Shown: positions 1-11,137, numbered from the stretch's first letter. The stretch is 64,000 nt of DNA from UBA6109 sp035366835 (GCA_035366835.1 DAOSIS010000012.1:1-64000); one strand, 5' to 3'. The notes: a model not told the origin generated them from the sequence alone. Numbers and translations are program-made.

Positions 1-63
1 AAGCTCTCTAGTGCCGATGGTACTGCATGGGTGACTGTGTGGGAGAGTAGGGAGCTGCCGGGA
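1..63 (+). rRNA. rrf: 5S ribosomal RNA, 3' part
   Basis: The first 63 bases match the 3' half of bacterial 5S rRNA: a GTGCCGATGGTACTG stretch, then GGGAGAGTAGGGAGCTGCC, which pairs with the 5' end of the molecule in a complete 5S. The 5' half lies left of the window, so this is the tail of an rRNA operon. A T-rich hairpin follows at once. The exact 3' end (62-64) is estimated. Confidence 0.93.
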
Positions 64-68
64 TTTTT

Positions 69-101
69 AAAAAAACCCCTTCACTAAGAAGGGGTTTTTT
101 T
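69..101 (+). terminator. Rho-independent terminator of the rRNA operon
   Basis: A perfect 13-bp stem: seven A, CCCC and TT at 69-81 pair with AA, GGGG and seven T at 89-101, around a 7-base loop. The T run forms the terminator tail. It lies six bases after the 5S rRNA end. Confidence 0.93.
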
Positions 102-225
102 ATTTTACATTGAAGCCGGCAATGTGATATCAGAATTCGGCGATTCGTCGGAATCGCGGGGAGCAGGGTACTCCTGTACATTCCAGTGCATCATCATCGC
201 AAGCTAGAGCGGGAGAAATGAGACC

Positions 226-975
226 ATGTCAGGCCACTCGAAATGGAGTACGATCAAGAGAAAGAAGGGGGCAATTGATGCCAAGCGGGGAAAGATCTTT
301 ACGAAGCTGATCAAGGAAATCACCCTGGCGGCGCGGTTGGGCGGGGGCGATCCGGAAGCCAATGCACGTCTGCGGCAGGCCATCCTCGCGGCGAAAGAAG
401 AGAACATGCCCAAGGACAACATCGAGCGGGCAATCAAGAAGGGAACGGGCGCGGTTGCCGGGGGCGAGGCCTATGAAGAGGTCGTCTATGAAGGATACGG
501 GCCCGGCGGCGTTGCGGTGCTCGTTGAAGTGATGACGGACAACAAGAACAGGACGGTTGCGGAAATCCGCCACATCTTTTCCAAGCACGGTGGAAACCTG
601 GGTGAGAACGGGTGTGTTTCCTGGATTTTCGCCAAGAAGGGCAGCATCACGTTCGAGAAGAAGGACATCAATGTCGATCAGCTCATGGAGATGGCCATCG
701 AAGCCGGCGCGGAGGATGTCGTCGAAGAGGACAACGAGATTCAGGTTCTGACCGACCCGGCTTCTTTCGAAAAAGTGAAGAAGGCATTTGACGCCCGCGG
801 GCTGAAGTATGTCGAAGCGAGGGTCGGAATGATCCCGCAGAACACGGTGCCCCTTGGAATGCCGAAAGCGGAACAGATGCTCAAGCTGATGGAAAAGCTG
901 GAAGACAACGATGATGTGCAGAACGTGTACGCCAATTTCGACATTCCGGATGAAGTGATGGAAAAACTCGGCTGA
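226..975 (+). CDS. yebC: YebC/PmpR family protein
   Basis: 249 aa, the usual length of the YebC/TACO1 family. The N-terminus begins [20 protein letters not shown], the family hallmark, followed by [11 protein letters not shown] and [13 protein letters not shown]. Family members have been described as transcriptional regulators and, more recently, as factors that help ribosomes through difficult sequences such as proline runs; which role applies here cannot be read from sequence. The ATG has a GGGAGAA ribosome site 8 bases upstream. It is the first gene after the rRNA terminator and heads the group with ruvCAB, a common bacterial arrangement. Confidence 0.97.
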   Translation: MSGHSKWSTIKRKKGAIDAKRGKIFTKLIKEITLAARLGGGDPEANARLRQAILAAKEENMPKDNIERAIKKGTGAVAGGEAYEEVVYEGYGPGGVAVLVEVMTDNKNRTVAEIRHIFSKHGGNLGENGCVSWIFAKKGSITFEKKDINVDQLMEMAIEAGAEDVVEEDNEIQVLTDPASFEKVKKAFDARGLKYVEARVGMIPQNTVPLGMPKAEQMLKLMEKLEDNDDVQNVYANFDIPDEVMEKLG

Positions 976-1054
976 CGCGTGTCCGGCAGGGCCCCTGCCC
1001 TCGGTAAAGGAGAAAACGGTCTCCGGGAGTGACGACGGGAATCGGAACGGCACA

Positions 1055-1534
1055 TTGAGAATCTTGGGAATTGATCCGGGAAGCCGCGTTACGGGATACG
1101 GTGTGATCCAAGCGAACAGGCGAACCCTGACGAGCCTCGCCTATGGACAGATCGCCCCGAAGAGAGACGCGGCGCTCTCCGAGTGCCTTCGGACGCTCTA
1201 CAGCGGCCTTGCCGAAATCGCCGAGCGGATGAGGCCGGATGCCATCGCCATCGAAGACATTTTTTTCGGCAAGAATGTCCGCAGCCTGATCAAGCAGGGC
1301 CAGGTCCGCGGCGCGGCCATTCTTGCCGGCTCGCAAAAAGGGATTCCGATTTTTGAGTATTCCCCCCTGGAGATCAAGAAGGCGGTCGTGGGATACGGCC
1401 TCGCGCAGAAAGACCAGGTGCAAATGATGGTGAAGGCGATTCTGCATCTTTCGGACCGCCCTCAGGCGGACGCCGCCGATGCGCTCGCCGCTGCAATCTG
1501 TCACGCGCATTTCAGGAAGGTCACCCCCGTATAA
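1055..1534 (+). CDS. ruvC: Holliday junction endodeoxyribonuclease RuvC
   Basis: 159 aa. RuvC cuts Holliday junctions as the nuclease of the RuvABC resolvasome. The RNase-H-like fold is visible: LGIDPGSRVTGYG with catalytic Asp7, AIEDIFFGKN with Glu67, and the C-terminal acidic motif HLSDRPQADAADALA. The start is a TTG at 1055; no ATG or GTG precedes the IDPGS motif in this frame, and the TTG gives the expected N-terminus MRILGIDPGS. The next gene, ruvA, begins one base after the stop, so the two are probably translationally coupled. Confidence 0.96.
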   Translation: MRILGIDPGSRVTGYGVIQANRRTLTSLAYGQIAPKRDAALSECLRTLYSGLAEIAERMRPDAIAIEDIFFGKNVRSLIKQGQVRGAAILAGSQKGIPIFEYSPLEIKKAVVGYGLAQKDQVQMMVKAILHLSDRPQADAADALAAAICHAHFRKVTPV

Positions 1535-1535
1535 A

Positions 1536-2147
1536 ATGATCGCGCGCATTTCCGGAACATTGGTGCACAAGTCGGCGTCGCAGATTGTTGTCGACGTCCA
1601 GGGGGTCGGTTACGGCATCTCCATCCCGCTCACGACATTCTACGAACTGCCGGAAAAGGGGCAGTCCGTCGCGGTTCACGTCCACACGCACGTCAAACAG
1701 GATTCCATCGCGTTGTTCGGCTTCTTCACGGAACGGGAAAAGAATCTCTTCGAACTCATGATCGGCGTGACCGGCATCGGACCCAAAGTCGCGCTCAGCA
1801 TCCTTTCGGGCATCTCGGCCGATGATTTCATCGCTTCCGTCTCTCAGGAGAACCTCGCCAGGCTCGTTGCGATTCCCGGGGTGGGAAAGAAGACGGCGGA
1901 GCGGATCGTTCTCGAACTCAAGGACAAGATGCGCAAGCTCGCACAGGATCTCCCTGAAGACCGCGGTGCCGTCGTGCCCGCGAAGCAGGACGAACTCCTG
2001 CGGGAGGACGCGCTGTCGGCCCTCGTCAATCTGGGATACCGCGCCAACGCCGTCAAGGACGTGCTGGACAGGCTGATGAAAGAGTTGCCGCCGGACGCGA
2101 CGATCGATGTCCTGCTGAAGAAGGCCTTGCGGACCCTCGTCGTTTAG
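1536..2147 (+). CDS. ruvA: Holliday junction DNA helicase subunit RuvA
   Basis: 203 aa. RuvA binds four-way junctions as a tetramer and loads RuvB. The N-terminal OB fold ([13 protein letters not shown]) is followed by the helix-hairpin-helix motifs [14 protein letters not shown] and [20 protein letters not shown], then an acidic linker and the C-terminal RuvB-contact domain ([11 protein letters not shown]). The frame is open further upstream (to 1479), but the ATG at 1536, one base after the ruvC stop, gives the standard family N-terminus. Confidence 0.96.
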   Translation: MIARISGTLVHKSASQIVVDVQGVGYGISIPLTTFYELPEKGQSVAVHVHTHVKQDSIALFGFFTEREKNLFELMIGVTGIGPKVALSILSGISADDFIASVSQENLARLVAIPGVGKKTAERIVLELKDKMRKLAQDLPEDRGAVVPAKQDELLREDALSALVNLGYRANAVKDVLDRLMKELPPDATIDVLLKKALRTLVV

Positions 2148-2190
2148 GCGGCAGGCGGATCTCCCGCCGAAGGCTGCCAAAGGAATTTCA

Positions 2191-3222
2191 ATGACCGGTA
2201 AAGAAAGAGAGTCTCTTGTCAGTCCGCAGGGGTTTGCCGAGGACACCGGATTCGAACTGTCCGTCCGTCCGAAGCGGCTCGAGGACTTCATCGGTCAGGA
2301 GAAAATCGTCAAGAACCTGCTCGTCTTCATCGAGGCGGCCAAGAAGAGGAACGAGGCGCTCGATCACGTCCTGCTGTGCGGCCCGCCGGGACTGGGAAAG
2401 ACGACATTGGCCTACATCATGTCCAGGGAAATGGATGTCGACATCAAAGTCACCTCCGGTCCGGTCGTCGAGCGGCCGGGTGATCTGGCCGCCATCCTGA
2501 CGAATCTGCATGAAGGGGACGTCCTGTTCATCGACGAGATCCACCGCCTGTCGCATGTCGTCGAAGAAATCCTCTACCCGGCCATGGAGGACTACCACAT
2601 CGATATCCTCATCGGACAGGGACCTTCCGCACGGTCCATGAAACTGGAGATTCCGAGGTTCACGCTCATCGGCGCCACGACGCGGGCGGGACTCCTGACG
2701 TCGCCCCTGCGGGATCGGTTCGGGATGACCTTCCGTTTCGAATTCTACGCGCCCGCCGAATTGGCGGTGATCATCAAGCGGGCCGCCCGGATCCTGGCCA
2801 TCCCGATCGACGACGCGGGCGCCGAAGAAATGGCGGGACGGTCCCGGGGCACCCCCCGGATCGCGAATCGCCTGCTGCGGAGGGTGCGGGACTTTGCGCA
2901 GGTCAGGGCAAACGGGTTCATCGACGGAAAGGTGGCGGTGGACGCCCTCGCGATGCTCGAAGTGGATCAGTGCGGATTCGACCACATGGACCGCACCATC
3001 CTGCTGACCATTATCGACAAATTCGACGGAGGCCCCGTCGGGATCGAGAATCTCGCCGCCGCGATCGGGGAAGAAAAGACAACACTGGAGGACGTCTACG
3101 AGCCCTACCTGATTCAGGAGGGCTATCTGCTGAGGACGGCGCGGGGACGGATTGCCTCCAAGGCGGCTTACCTCCACTTCGGAAGGCCGTGGTCGTCATC
3201 GGATCAAAAAGAACTCTTTTGA
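2191..3222 (+). CDS. ruvB: Holliday junction branch migration ATPase RuvB
   Basis: 343 aa, normal length. RuvB is the hexameric AAA+ motor that drives branch migration with RuvA. It has Walker [10 protein letters not shown] (about residues 64-72), Walker [11 protein letters not shown] (about 110), sensor 1 [12 protein letters not shown], the arginine finger in PLRDRFG, and the C-terminal winged helix ([19 protein letters not shown]). The ATG follows AAAGGAATTTCA. It is third in the ruvC-A-B set and the next gene, queH, starts 14 bases downstream. Confidence 0.97.
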   Translation: MTGKERESLVSPQGFAEDTGFELSVRPKRLEDFIGQEKIVKNLLVFIEAAKKRNEALDHVLLCGPPGLGKTTLAYIMSREMDVDIKVTSGPVVERPGDLAAILTNLHEGDVLFIDEIHRLSHVVEEILYPAMEDYHIDILIGQGPSARSMKLEIPRFTLIGATTRAGLLTSPLRDRFGMTFRFEFYAPAELAVIIKRAARILAIPIDDAGAEEMAGRSRGTPRIANRLLRRVRDFAQVRANGFIDGKVAVDALAMLEVDQCGFDHMDRTILLTIIDKFDGGPVGIENLAAAIGEEKTTLEDVYEPYLIQEGYLLRTARGRIASKAAYLHFGRPWSSSDQKELF

Positions 3223-3235
3223 ACTGGATTTCCCC

Positions 3236-3775
3236 GTGAAAATGCTCCTCCATATCTGCTGCGGGCCCTGCACGATCTTTCCGCTGAAGGCCCTGCGCGG
3301 CGACGGTTTTGCCGTTCAAGGCCTGTTCTTCAACCCGAACATCCATCCCTATCAGGAATACCGCCGCCGGCTGGATACCCTCCGCGCTTATGCGGAGACG
3401 GAGTCCTTGGAAGTCCGGTATGATGAAGAATATCCGCTCGAGGAGTTCCTGGCCCATGTGGCCCTCCGCCCGGACCAACGATGCCGGCACTGCTACGAAA
3501 GCAGGCTGCGAAAGGCTGCGAACGCCGCCAGGGAAGAAGGCTGCAGCCTCTTTACGACGACGCTCCTGTACGGCATCTACCAGAAGCACGACCTGGTGGC
3601 GGAGATCGGAAGGGAAATTGCGAAGGAAACCGGCGTCGAATTTCACTACCGTGATTTTCGGACCGGCTGGAAGGAAGGCGTCGACCTGTCGAAGGAACGC
3701 GGGATGTACCGACAGCCGTACTGTGGCTGCATCTACAGCGAGAAGGAGCGATATTTCGGGAAGAAGCGGCGGTGA
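3236..3775 (+). CDS. queH: Epoxyqueuosine reductase QueH
   Basis: About 179 aa. QueH (former DUF208) catalyses the last step of queuosine synthesis in tRNA, reducing epoxyqueuosine, and replaces cobalamin-dependent QueG in many bacteria. The cysteine set that binds the iron-sulfur cluster and extra iron is present: LLHICCGPCTIFPL (Cys8, 9, 12), CRHCYESRL and PYCGCIYSEKER. The proposed GTG at 3236 gives MKMLLHICCGPC; an ATG two codons later (3242) is also possible. Neither has a strong ribosome site, so coupling to ruvB is likely. Confidence 0.93.
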   Translation: MKMLLHICCGPCTIFPLKALRGDGFAVQGLFFNPNIHPYQEYRRRLDTLRAYAETESLEVRYDEEYPLEEFLAHVALRPDQRCRHCYESRLRKAANAAREEGCSLFTTTLLYGIYQKHDLVAEIGREIAKETGVEFHYRDFRTGWKEGVDLSKERGMYRQPYCGCIYSEKERYFGKKRR

Positions 3776-4076
3776 CGGGCCTGCGGGATCCCTGCGTTCC
3801 CGGAGGGACGGCTGAAGAGGGAAGATACCGGCCGTAACGTCGGGCCATGACGCATTATCGTCCGCCGATTGTGTCGAAACCAACACAGGAAACGGCCTTC
3901 AAGGACGAAGGCCCGGGCGGGGGCGACGGGAGCTTCCCCAGGAATTCCATTTCGTATCAAGAAGATATCGGAATCGAAATGGGCGGCAGGAATTCATGCC
4001 CTGTGGTATGTATGTTGCTAACCAGGATTTCACGGGCCAAATCGGTCCGGAATCCAAGACTTGTCGGAATCAAATT
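3776..4076. other. Intergenic region upstream of lpxC
   Basis: About 300 bases between queH and lpxC. The lpxC frame stays open to 3996, but the added residues do not resemble LpxC. A short open frame from 3847 has no family signature. It probably carries the lpxC promoter; I could not fix -35/-10 boxes. Confidence 0.5.
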
Positions 4077-5009
4077 ATGAATGTGCAGAGAACGGTCAGG
4101 CGCGAAATCAGTTGCAGAAGCATCGCCCTGCATTCGGGAAGAAAAGTCGGCATGACCATTCGGCCGGCCGAGATGAATCAAGGGATTGTCTTTCGCCGGT
4201 GCGACGTGAACGGCAAGAACGTCATCAAGGCGAGCTGGGATAATGTCAGCGATACGACATTGGCCACCACCATCGGAAACAACGGGACGGCCGTCTCCAC
4301 CATCGAGCACCTGATGTCGGCCCTTTGCGGGATGGGTGTCGACAACGCCGTCGTCGAAGTGGATGCCCCCGAAATTCCCATCATGGACGGGAGCGCCCTG
4401 CCCTTTGTAAGCCTCCTGAAAGAGGCCGGAACCGTTGTTCAGGGGAAGGGGAAGAAGGCGCTGGTCGTGAACAGGGAAGTCTCCGTCTCCGATCAGTCCG
4501 GAACAGCCAGCCTGCTGCCCGCGGAAGAGTTCAAGATCACCTACAAGATCGATTTCCCCCATCCGCTGATCGGCCAGCAGTCCTACGAAATGATCTTTTC
4601 CGACGCCCTGTACGAAAGGGAGATCGCCCCGGCGCGAACCTTCGGGTTCCTGAAGGATGTCGAATACCTCCAGGCCAAGGGCCTGGCCCTCGGGGGATCG
4701 CTGAAGAACGCCGTGGTCCTCGACGAAAAGAACATTATCAACAAGGAAGGGCTTCGGTTTCACGACGAATTCGTAAAGCACAAGATCCTGGATGCGATCG
4801 GCGATCTGTCCCTCCTGGGAATGCCGATCATCGGGCACTTCGTCGCCTGCAAGTCCGGCCACAGGCTCAACAACAGGCTGCTCCGCGAGCTCCTCGCTAG
4901 GAGCGAGAACTGGACGATTGTCGACAGTGCGGACCAGACCGGCGGGCGGCGCAAGTCGTCCCTGAAGGCTTCGGGCTTCCGCATTCTGGATGCCATCCGG
5001 GCAATCTGA
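4077..5009 (+). CDS. lpxC: UDP-3-O-acyl-N-acetylglucosamine deacetylase LpxC
   Basis: 310 aa. LpxC is the zinc-dependent deacetylase that commits precursors to lipid A, so the cell makes an LPS outer membrane. Zinc ligands are visible: TIEHLMSAL (His78) and HKILDAIGDLSLLG (His235, Asp239). The substrate-site motif EIPIMDGSALPF and the His of GHFVACKSGH are also present. The ATG at 4077 gives the typical start (QRTVRREISCRSIALHSG); the longer upstream extension is rejected. It stands alone, without other lipid A or cell-division genes, and ends directly in a GC-rich hairpin. Confidence 0.95.
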   Translation: MNVQRTVRREISCRSIALHSGRKVGMTIRPAEMNQGIVFRRCDVNGKNVIKASWDNVSDTTLATTIGNNGTAVSTIEHLMSALCGMGVDNAVVEVDAPEIPIMDGSALPFVSLLKEAGTVVQGKGKKALVVNREVSVSDQSGTASLLPAEEFKITYKIDFPHPLIGQQSYEMIFSDALYEREIAPARTFGFLKDVEYLQAKGLALGGSLKNAVVLDEKNIINKEGLRFHDEFVKHKILDAIGDLSLLGMPIIGHFVACKSGHRLNNRLLRELLARSENWTIVDSADQTGGRRKSSLKASGFRILDAIRAI

Positions 5010-5048
5010 ATCCGCCTGCGCCGCGCCGCCCGACGGCGGCAGGCGGAT
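5010..5048 (+). terminator. Hairpin directly after lpxC
   Basis: ATCCGCCTGC at 5010-5019 pairs perfectly with GCAGGCGGAT at 5039-5048, with a further GCCG/CGGC inside. It starts on the base after the lpxC stop. The T tract after it (GTCTTTATC) is weak, so it may be a weak terminator or an mRNA 3'-end stabiliser. Confidence 0.6.
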
Positions 5049-5171
5049 GTCTTTATCCCCCCGCAGAATTAACGCTTGCTTTTTACCCGCTACTTTCTTA
5101 CCATCTCCTGCGATCTGGAAAACAGACGGAAAATTGAAGACTTGAGATTGACCGGGCAGGAAAGGGCTCGA

Positions 5172-5738
5172 ATGCGTCATCACAGACTGATCTTTGCCAT
5201 CCTCGCGTCGATCCTTCTTTTCCTGTCGTTTGACGCAGCGGGTCACGCAAAGGACGCCAGGATTTCGGATGTACTGATCACGAACAACCGGGATCACGTG
5301 CTGGTGTACGCGAAAGTGGTGAACTACCTGACCCGGGAAATCGAGGAGGCCGTCCTGGCCGGGGTCCCCACAACCTTCACCTATTTCATCGACCTGTATC
5401 AGGAGAGATCCTACTGGCTGGACAAGACGATTTCCCGCGCCGTCATTCACCACACGGTCAAATACGACAACGTGAAGAAGCTTTTCTTCGTTTCTTCCAC
5501 GGGGCGCAAGGAAGCGGCCGAGTTCCCGGACCTTGACGGCGCGATGCGGGTCATGGTCGACCTGAACGGCGTCGCCATCGCGCCGATGAAGGCGCTGGTG
5601 AAGAACAAGACCTACTACATCATGATCAAGGCGAAACTGGAAAGGGTCACGCTGCCTTTCTCGATGGAGTATCTGTTCTTTTTCGTGTCCCTGTGGGATT
5701 TTGAAACCGACTGGTACAGGCAGGGTTTTATCTATTGA
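5172..5738 (+). CDS. DUF4390 domain protein, exported
   Basis: 188 aa from the ATG at 5172, which follows CAGGAAAGGG. A signal peptide is clear (basic MRHHR, then LIFAILASILLFLSF, cleavage near AAGHA). The mature part (ARISDVLITNNRDHVLVYAKV ... IEEAVLAGVPTTFTYFIDL ... LWDFETDWYRQGF) matches DUF4390, an uncharacterised periplasmic family typically found beside NtrY-like kinases in delta-type proteobacteria. That context, repeated here, suggests a link to envelope sensing, but no function is established. The frame extends to 5076, but that part lacks a signal-like N-terminus. Confidence 0.85.
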   Translation: MRHHRLIFAILASILLFLSFDAAGHAKDARISDVLITNNRDHVLVYAKVVNYLTREIEEAVLAGVPTTFTYFIDLYQERSYWLDKTISRAVIHHTVKYDNVKKLFFVSSTGRKEAAEFPDLDGAMRVMVDLNGVAIAPMKALVKNKTYYIMIKAKLERVTLPFSMEYLFFFVSLWDFETDWYRQGFIY

Positions 5739-5751
5739 GCGGTGACGCGGC

Positions 5752-5790
5752 GTCCGGGGCCGGCGGATCGTTTCCTGCCGGCCCCCGGAC
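5752..5790. other. Strong intercistronic GC hairpin
   Basis: Bases 5752-5764 pair with 5777-5790 with a single bulged C, giving a 13-bp stem around a 12-base loop between the DUF4390 gene and the NtrY-like kinase gene. There is no T tract. It may stabilise the upstream mRNA or attenuate read-through. Confidence 0.55.
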
Positions 5791-5842
5791 GGCCGCTGAA
5801 AGACGGCGCGGCCATGCCGCCCGCTTGCGGATGTAAACGGGA

Positions 5843-8083
5843 ATGAAAGTTTTCAGGAAGAAGGAACGCCGGCAGCCCGAAATCGGCCCCCAGGAAGCCA
5901 GGAGAAGGAAGCGGGAGAGGATCATCATCTTCCTGGCGATGCTGGTCATCGTCGTCCTGTCCCTGCTGGAAAGCCACCTCTTCCAGAGGGACGGGGCCTT
6001 GTCCCTGTCCAGCAACGTCCTGATCTTCGGGATGATCAACATCAACATCATTCTGATCATCCTCCTCGTTTTTCTCATCGTCCGCAACGTGGTCAAGCTC
6101 ATCTTCGAGCGCCGGCGCGGCGTCATCGGCTCCAAACTCCGCACGAAGCTCGTCGTCGCATTTGTCGGCCTGTCGCTGATTCCCACGGTGCTGCTGTTCC
6201 TCGTATCGATCAATTTCCTGTCCTACAGCATCGACAACTGGTTCAGCATCCGCATCGGGCAGGCCCTGAACAAGACCCTGGAGCTTGCCCAGAAGCACTA
6301 TCAGCAGACGGGGGCGAGCGCCAAGGATTTTGCCAGGCAGATCAGCTCCGAGATCACGCGCAACCGCCTCTATGAGAGGGAAAAAAGGGATTATCTCAAG
6401 GCGCTCATCGAACAGCGACAGAAGAGCCATCATCTGGGAGCGCTCGAGGTCTACATCGACAACCGCAGGGAGAAGATGTTCGCCAGCAATCCCGACATTC
6501 CGGAGGACCTTCACATCAACCTGTCGCCGAAGATGCTCGAAGATCTTTTCATCGGCAAGGAGGTTTCGGCGGTGCAGCAGGTGAAGTCCGGCGATCTGAT
6601 CAGCGGCATGGCCCCGATCTATTCGGTCGTGACGCCCCAGACCGTCGTCGGCGCCGTCCTCGTCAGCTATTACGTCCCGCAGTCGTACGTGGACGATGTC
6701 CAGGTGATTTCCCGCACGTCGGAGCAGTATCGGCAGCTCAACCTGTTCAAGAATCCGGTGAAGATGAGCTTCATCATCACCCTCTTCATCGTGACCTTGC
6801 TCATCATCTTTTCGGCGACCTGGTTCGGCCTTTTCCTCGCCAAGGGGATCACCGGCCCCATCCAGGATCTCGCCGAAGCCACGAAGAAGATCGCGCAGGG
6901 CGACCTGAATCAGCGTATCGAAGTCGTGGCCGATGACGAGATCGGCGTGCTCGTCGATTCCTTCAACTCGATGATGAAGGATCTCAAACGGAGCAAATCG
7001 GAACTGGAGCAGGCCAACGTCGATCTGGAGCAGCGCCGGAAGTACATGGAGACGGTTCTTCGCAACGTCTCCGCCGGGGTCGTCTCCGTCGACCGGGACG
7101 GCGTCATCGTCACCATCAACCAGGCCGCCGAGCGGCTGCTCTCCATCAGCACCGAGAAGGTTCTCAACCGGCGGTATGAAGAGGTCCTGATCCCGGAGCA
7201 CAATCAGCTCGTCCGCGAGATCCTCCAACAGATGAAGGAGAGCGGCGAAAGCTACGCGGAAAGGCAATTGGAGCTGATGCTCAAAGACCGGGCGCTCACC
7301 CTGCTCACGGCGATTTCGGTCCTGAAGGACGAAGAAGGGAACGACATGGGCATGGTGATCGTCTTCGAGGACCTGACGCAGCTGCAGATGGCCGAGCGCG
7401 CGGCCGTGTGGCGCGAAGTGGCGCGCCGGATGGCGCACGACATCAAGAATCCCCTGACGCCGATCCAGCTGTCGGCGCAGAGGCTGCAGAAGAAATACGG
7501 CCAGACGCTGGGCGAGGAAGGCGCGGTCTTTCAGGAGTGCACGCAGACGATCATCAACCAGGTGGACGTGCTGAAGAGGCTGGTGAACGAATTCTCGCGC
7601 TATTCCCGTATGCCCATCACGAAGCTCGCGCTTCATGACCTGAACGAAACGATCGGCGATTCCGTCTCGCTTTTCCAGGACGCGCACAAGGAAATCCGCT
7701 TCGTCTTCGAACAGGGCACGGGCATACCGCGTCTGAATCTCGACCCGGAACAGATCCGGCGCGTCATGGTCAACCTGCTGGACAACGCCGTGGCCGCGAT
7801 CGACAAGAACGAGGGCTGCATCGAGATCAGGACCTCGCTGGAAGACGAGCGGCGGCGGGTGAGAGTCGAGATCGCCGACAACGGGTGCGGCGTGCTGCCC
7901 GCCAACAGGACCAAGGTCTTCGAACCCTATTTTTCCACGAAGGGGACGGGAGGCACGGGCCTCGGGCTCGCCATCGTCCGGTCGATCATTTCCGATCATC
8001 GCGGGGTCATCAGCGTGAGGGACAATACGCCTTCGGGAACCGTGGTTTCCTTCGAGCTCCCGGTCCCGGAGGCGACGGCATAA
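5843..8083 (+). CDS. NtrY-like sensor histidine kinase
   Basis: 746 aa membrane kinase. It has an N-terminal basic segment, transmembrane helices at about 26-44, 55-78, 100-120 and 310-335, an extracytoplasmic loop between the last two, a HAMP domain (about 336-390), a PAS domain (about 405-515), a dimerisation domain with phospho-accepting His532 in MAHDIKNPLTPIQLS, and a C-terminal ATPase domain (NLLDNAVAAID, DNGCGV, GTGGTGLGLAIV). This is the NtrY architecture. The response regulator follows after 15 bases. The signal is unknown: NtrY relatives respond to nitrogen, redox or envelope state, so I give no symbol. Confidence 0.93.
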   Translation: MKVFRKKERRQPEIGPQEARRRKRERIIIFLAMLVIVVLSLLESHLFQRDGALSLSSNVLIFGMININIILIILLVFLIVRNVVKLIFERRRGVIGSKLRTKLVVAFVGLSLIPTVLLFLVSINFLSYSIDNWFSIRIGQALNKTLELAQKHYQQTGASAKDFARQISSEITRNRLYEREKRDYLKALIEQRQKSHHLGALEVYIDNRREKMFASNPDIPEDLHINLSPKMLEDLFIGKEVSAVQQVKSGDLISGMAPIYSVVTPQTVVGAVLVSYYVPQSYVDDVQVISRTSEQYRQLNLFKNPVKMSFIITLFIVTLLIIFSATWFGLFLAKGITGPIQDLAEATKKIAQGDLNQRIEVVADDEIGVLVDSFNSMMKDLKRSKSELEQANVDLEQRRKYMETVLRNVSAGVVSVDRDGVIVTINQAAERLLSISTEKVLNRRYEEVLIPEHNQLVREILQQMKESGESYAERQLELMLKDRALTLLTAISVLKDEEGNDMGMVIVFEDLTQLQMAERAAVWREVARRMAHDIKNPLTPIQLSAQRLQKKYGQTLGEEGAVFQECTQTIINQVDVLKRLVNEFSRYSRMPITKLALHDLNETIGDSVSLFQDAHKEIRFVFEQGTGIPRLNLDPEQIRRVMVNLLDNAVAAIDKNEGCIEIRTSLEDERRRVRVEIADNGCGVLPANRTKVFEPYFSTKGTGGTGLGLAIVRSIISDHRGVISVRDNTPSGTVVSFELPVPEATA

Positions 8084-8098
8084 GGAAAGTGAGAGCGC

Positions 8099-9472
<1,374 letters not shown>

Positions 9473-9476
9473 CGCG

Positions 9477-10457
9477 TCAGCGCGTCTGCGTCATCTGCCG
9501 CCGCAGATCGGCGAGCGTGAACCGGTGAAAGGGGAGGCAGGCCAGGCCGAGGACGAGGAGAACGGCCAGGGAGAGAAAGTGGTAGACGATGGCGAAGCCC
9601 AGGGCGTCGGGTTTGGAGATGCCGTAGAGGGTGAGGCCCAGAACGCAGAAATAATGCCAGTTGCCCACGAAGCCGGGTGCCGCGGGGATGGCGATGCCGA
9701 CGATGAGGATGATCATCACGACGAAGGCCGCGCTCACGGGCAGCTGGTAGCGGAAAGACAGGAACATCAGGTAGATGATCAGCGCGTCGACGATCCAGAT
9801 GACCAGGGAGAGAACGGAGGCGCGCAGGACGATCCCCCTGTCCGCGATCGCCTTGAAGCCGTCGAGGAAGTGATGCAGGAGACGAAGCGCGCCTGAGGCG
9901 TATCGTTCCGGCAGGCGTCCCAGCAGGATTTCCGCCTTTCTCTCCAGCGCTCCCCGGAAGAGGATCGTCAGGACCAGAAGAACCGTCAGGCTGACCGTCC
10001 CGAACAGCAGGAGCCCGCTCGCCCTGCTCATCCAGGAAGGCGCGGGGGTGAACATCAGGATGAAGACGGCCATCAGGAGCACCGTCAGGGTATCCAGGAC
10101 GCGTTCCACGACGATCGTTCCCAGGGCGGAACTCATGGCGATGCGGCTGTGCTGGGTGATCAGATAGGGACGGGCAAGCTCGCCGAGTCTTGCGGGAATC
10201 GCCACGATGGCGAGGAAGCCGACGTTGGAAACGGAAAAGAGCGAAAGCTGGCTGACCTTCTCCAGGGGGCTCAGCAGGATGCCCCAGCGCACGGAACGGA
10301 GCCATTGCATGGCGACCATGAGGACCAGGACCGGTACGAGGTAACCGCCATGGATGCCCTGCAGATGTTTCGCGACATCCCGGAAATCGATCCCTCGGAT
10401 GGAGAAGTACACCAGGAGGCCGCCAAGGAGGAGGCCAGCGATCAGTTTCGTCTTCAT
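9477..10457 (-). CDS. Lysylphosphatidylglycerol synthase-type / flippase-like membrane protein
   Basis: 326 aa polytopic protein with about eight hydrophobic segments (LIAGLLLGGLLVYFSIRGID, LVPVLVLMVAM, TIVVERVLDTLTVLLMAV, and others). RWGILLSPLEK, ARLGELARPYL and VVERVLD are typical of the UPF0104 / MprF transmembrane-region family. Relatives move or modify lipids, for example as lipid flippases or with glycosyltransferases; the substrate here is unknown. The MprF acyltransferase domain is missing, so it should not make aminoacyl lipids by itself. It converges on the NtrX-like gene with only 4 bases between stops. Confidence 0.82.
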   Translation of the reverse strand: MKTKLIAGLLLGGLLVYFSIRGIDFRDVAKHLQGIHGGYLVPVLVLMVAMQWLRSVRWGILLSPLEKVSQLSLFSVSNVGFLAIVAIPARLGELARPYLITQHSRIAMSSALGTIVVERVLDTLTVLLMAVFILMFTPAPSWMSRASGLLLFGTVSLTVLLVLTILFRGALERKAEILLGRLPERYASGALRLLHHFLDGFKAIADRGIVLRASVLSLVIWIVDALIIYLMFLSFRYQLPVSAAFVVMIILIVGIAIPAAPGFVGNWHYFCVLGLTLYGISKPDALGFAIVYHFLSLAVLLVLGLACLPFHRFTLADLRRQMTQTR

Positions 10458-10521
10458 GATTTCACGAGATCGTCACGACGGGCTGAACCGGAATGCATCT
10501 GCCGGAAGACGGGTCCGGGCG

Positions 10522-10947
10522 CTAGTTCTTTGCGATACGGTCGCCGATCTTGTCGTGGATGAGCTGGGACGACAGCTTGTCGCCGATCAGTCCGACGCGG
10601 ATGGCCACCGTCGTCACGTTCTTGGCCTTGTAGGTGACGCTGATGTGCACCTTCTTCTCGTCCACGAGGGTGTCGATGGTGCCGCGGCCGATCTCCTTGT
10701 AGGGCTCGACGTCGATGCCTTTCATGTCGGCGACCGTCTTTTCGCAGGCCGCCCAGACCTTGTCGAAGGAGTGGTAATAATCGGTCTTCAGCTCGCCGTT
10801 CATGTACACGTAGGTCCCCGAGCCGGTGCCGATGGCCGCGCCGCCGACGATGGCCGCGGGACAGCCGGACAGGAGAAGGACTCCGCAAGCCGCGGCGATC
10901 ACGGCCGCGGCGATTCTTCCGGCAGTTTTCCTTCTTGTACGGGTCAT
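10522..10947 (-). CDS. DUF3568 family lipoprotein
   Basis: 141 aa from the ATG at 10947, which has a strong AAGGAGATGAAACT ribosome site. The frame is open 15 codons further, without a better start. The N-terminus is a lipoprotein signal (basic, hydrophobic AAVIAAACGVLLLSGC), so Cys about 29 should be lipidated. The mature part (GTGSGTYVYMNGELKTDY, then KVWAACEKTVADM) matches DUF3568, small envelope lipoproteins of unknown role common in Desulfobacterota. It lies between two unrelated minus-strand genes. Confidence 0.82.
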   Translation of the reverse strand: MTRTRRKTAGRIAAAVIAAACGVLLLSGCPAAIVGGAAIGTGSGTYVYMNGELKTDYYHSFDKVWAACEKTVADMKGIDVEPYKEIGRGTIDTLVDEKKVHISVTYKAKNVTTVAIRVGLIGDKLSSQLIHDKIGDRIAKN

Positions 10948-11137
10948 AGTTTCATCTCCTTGGGAAGACTCGATAAACGGACGAGGGAACACTACCTTAT
11001 CCGGCCCTGATTGTCCACGGTTTTGTTCGCCTCGATCGGCTGGATGAAGGGTCGGATGGCGGGGAGGGTCGGGTGTCCGGGAAAGTCGGCCCGCCCGTCA
11101 AGCGGCGGCCGGGGACTGCTGATGCATGCGGCCGGCG

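Noticed and set aside
3847..4080. A 77-codon frame upstream of lpxC
   Set aside because: No ribosome site, no motif, and it overlaps the lpxC start; more likely leader sequence.
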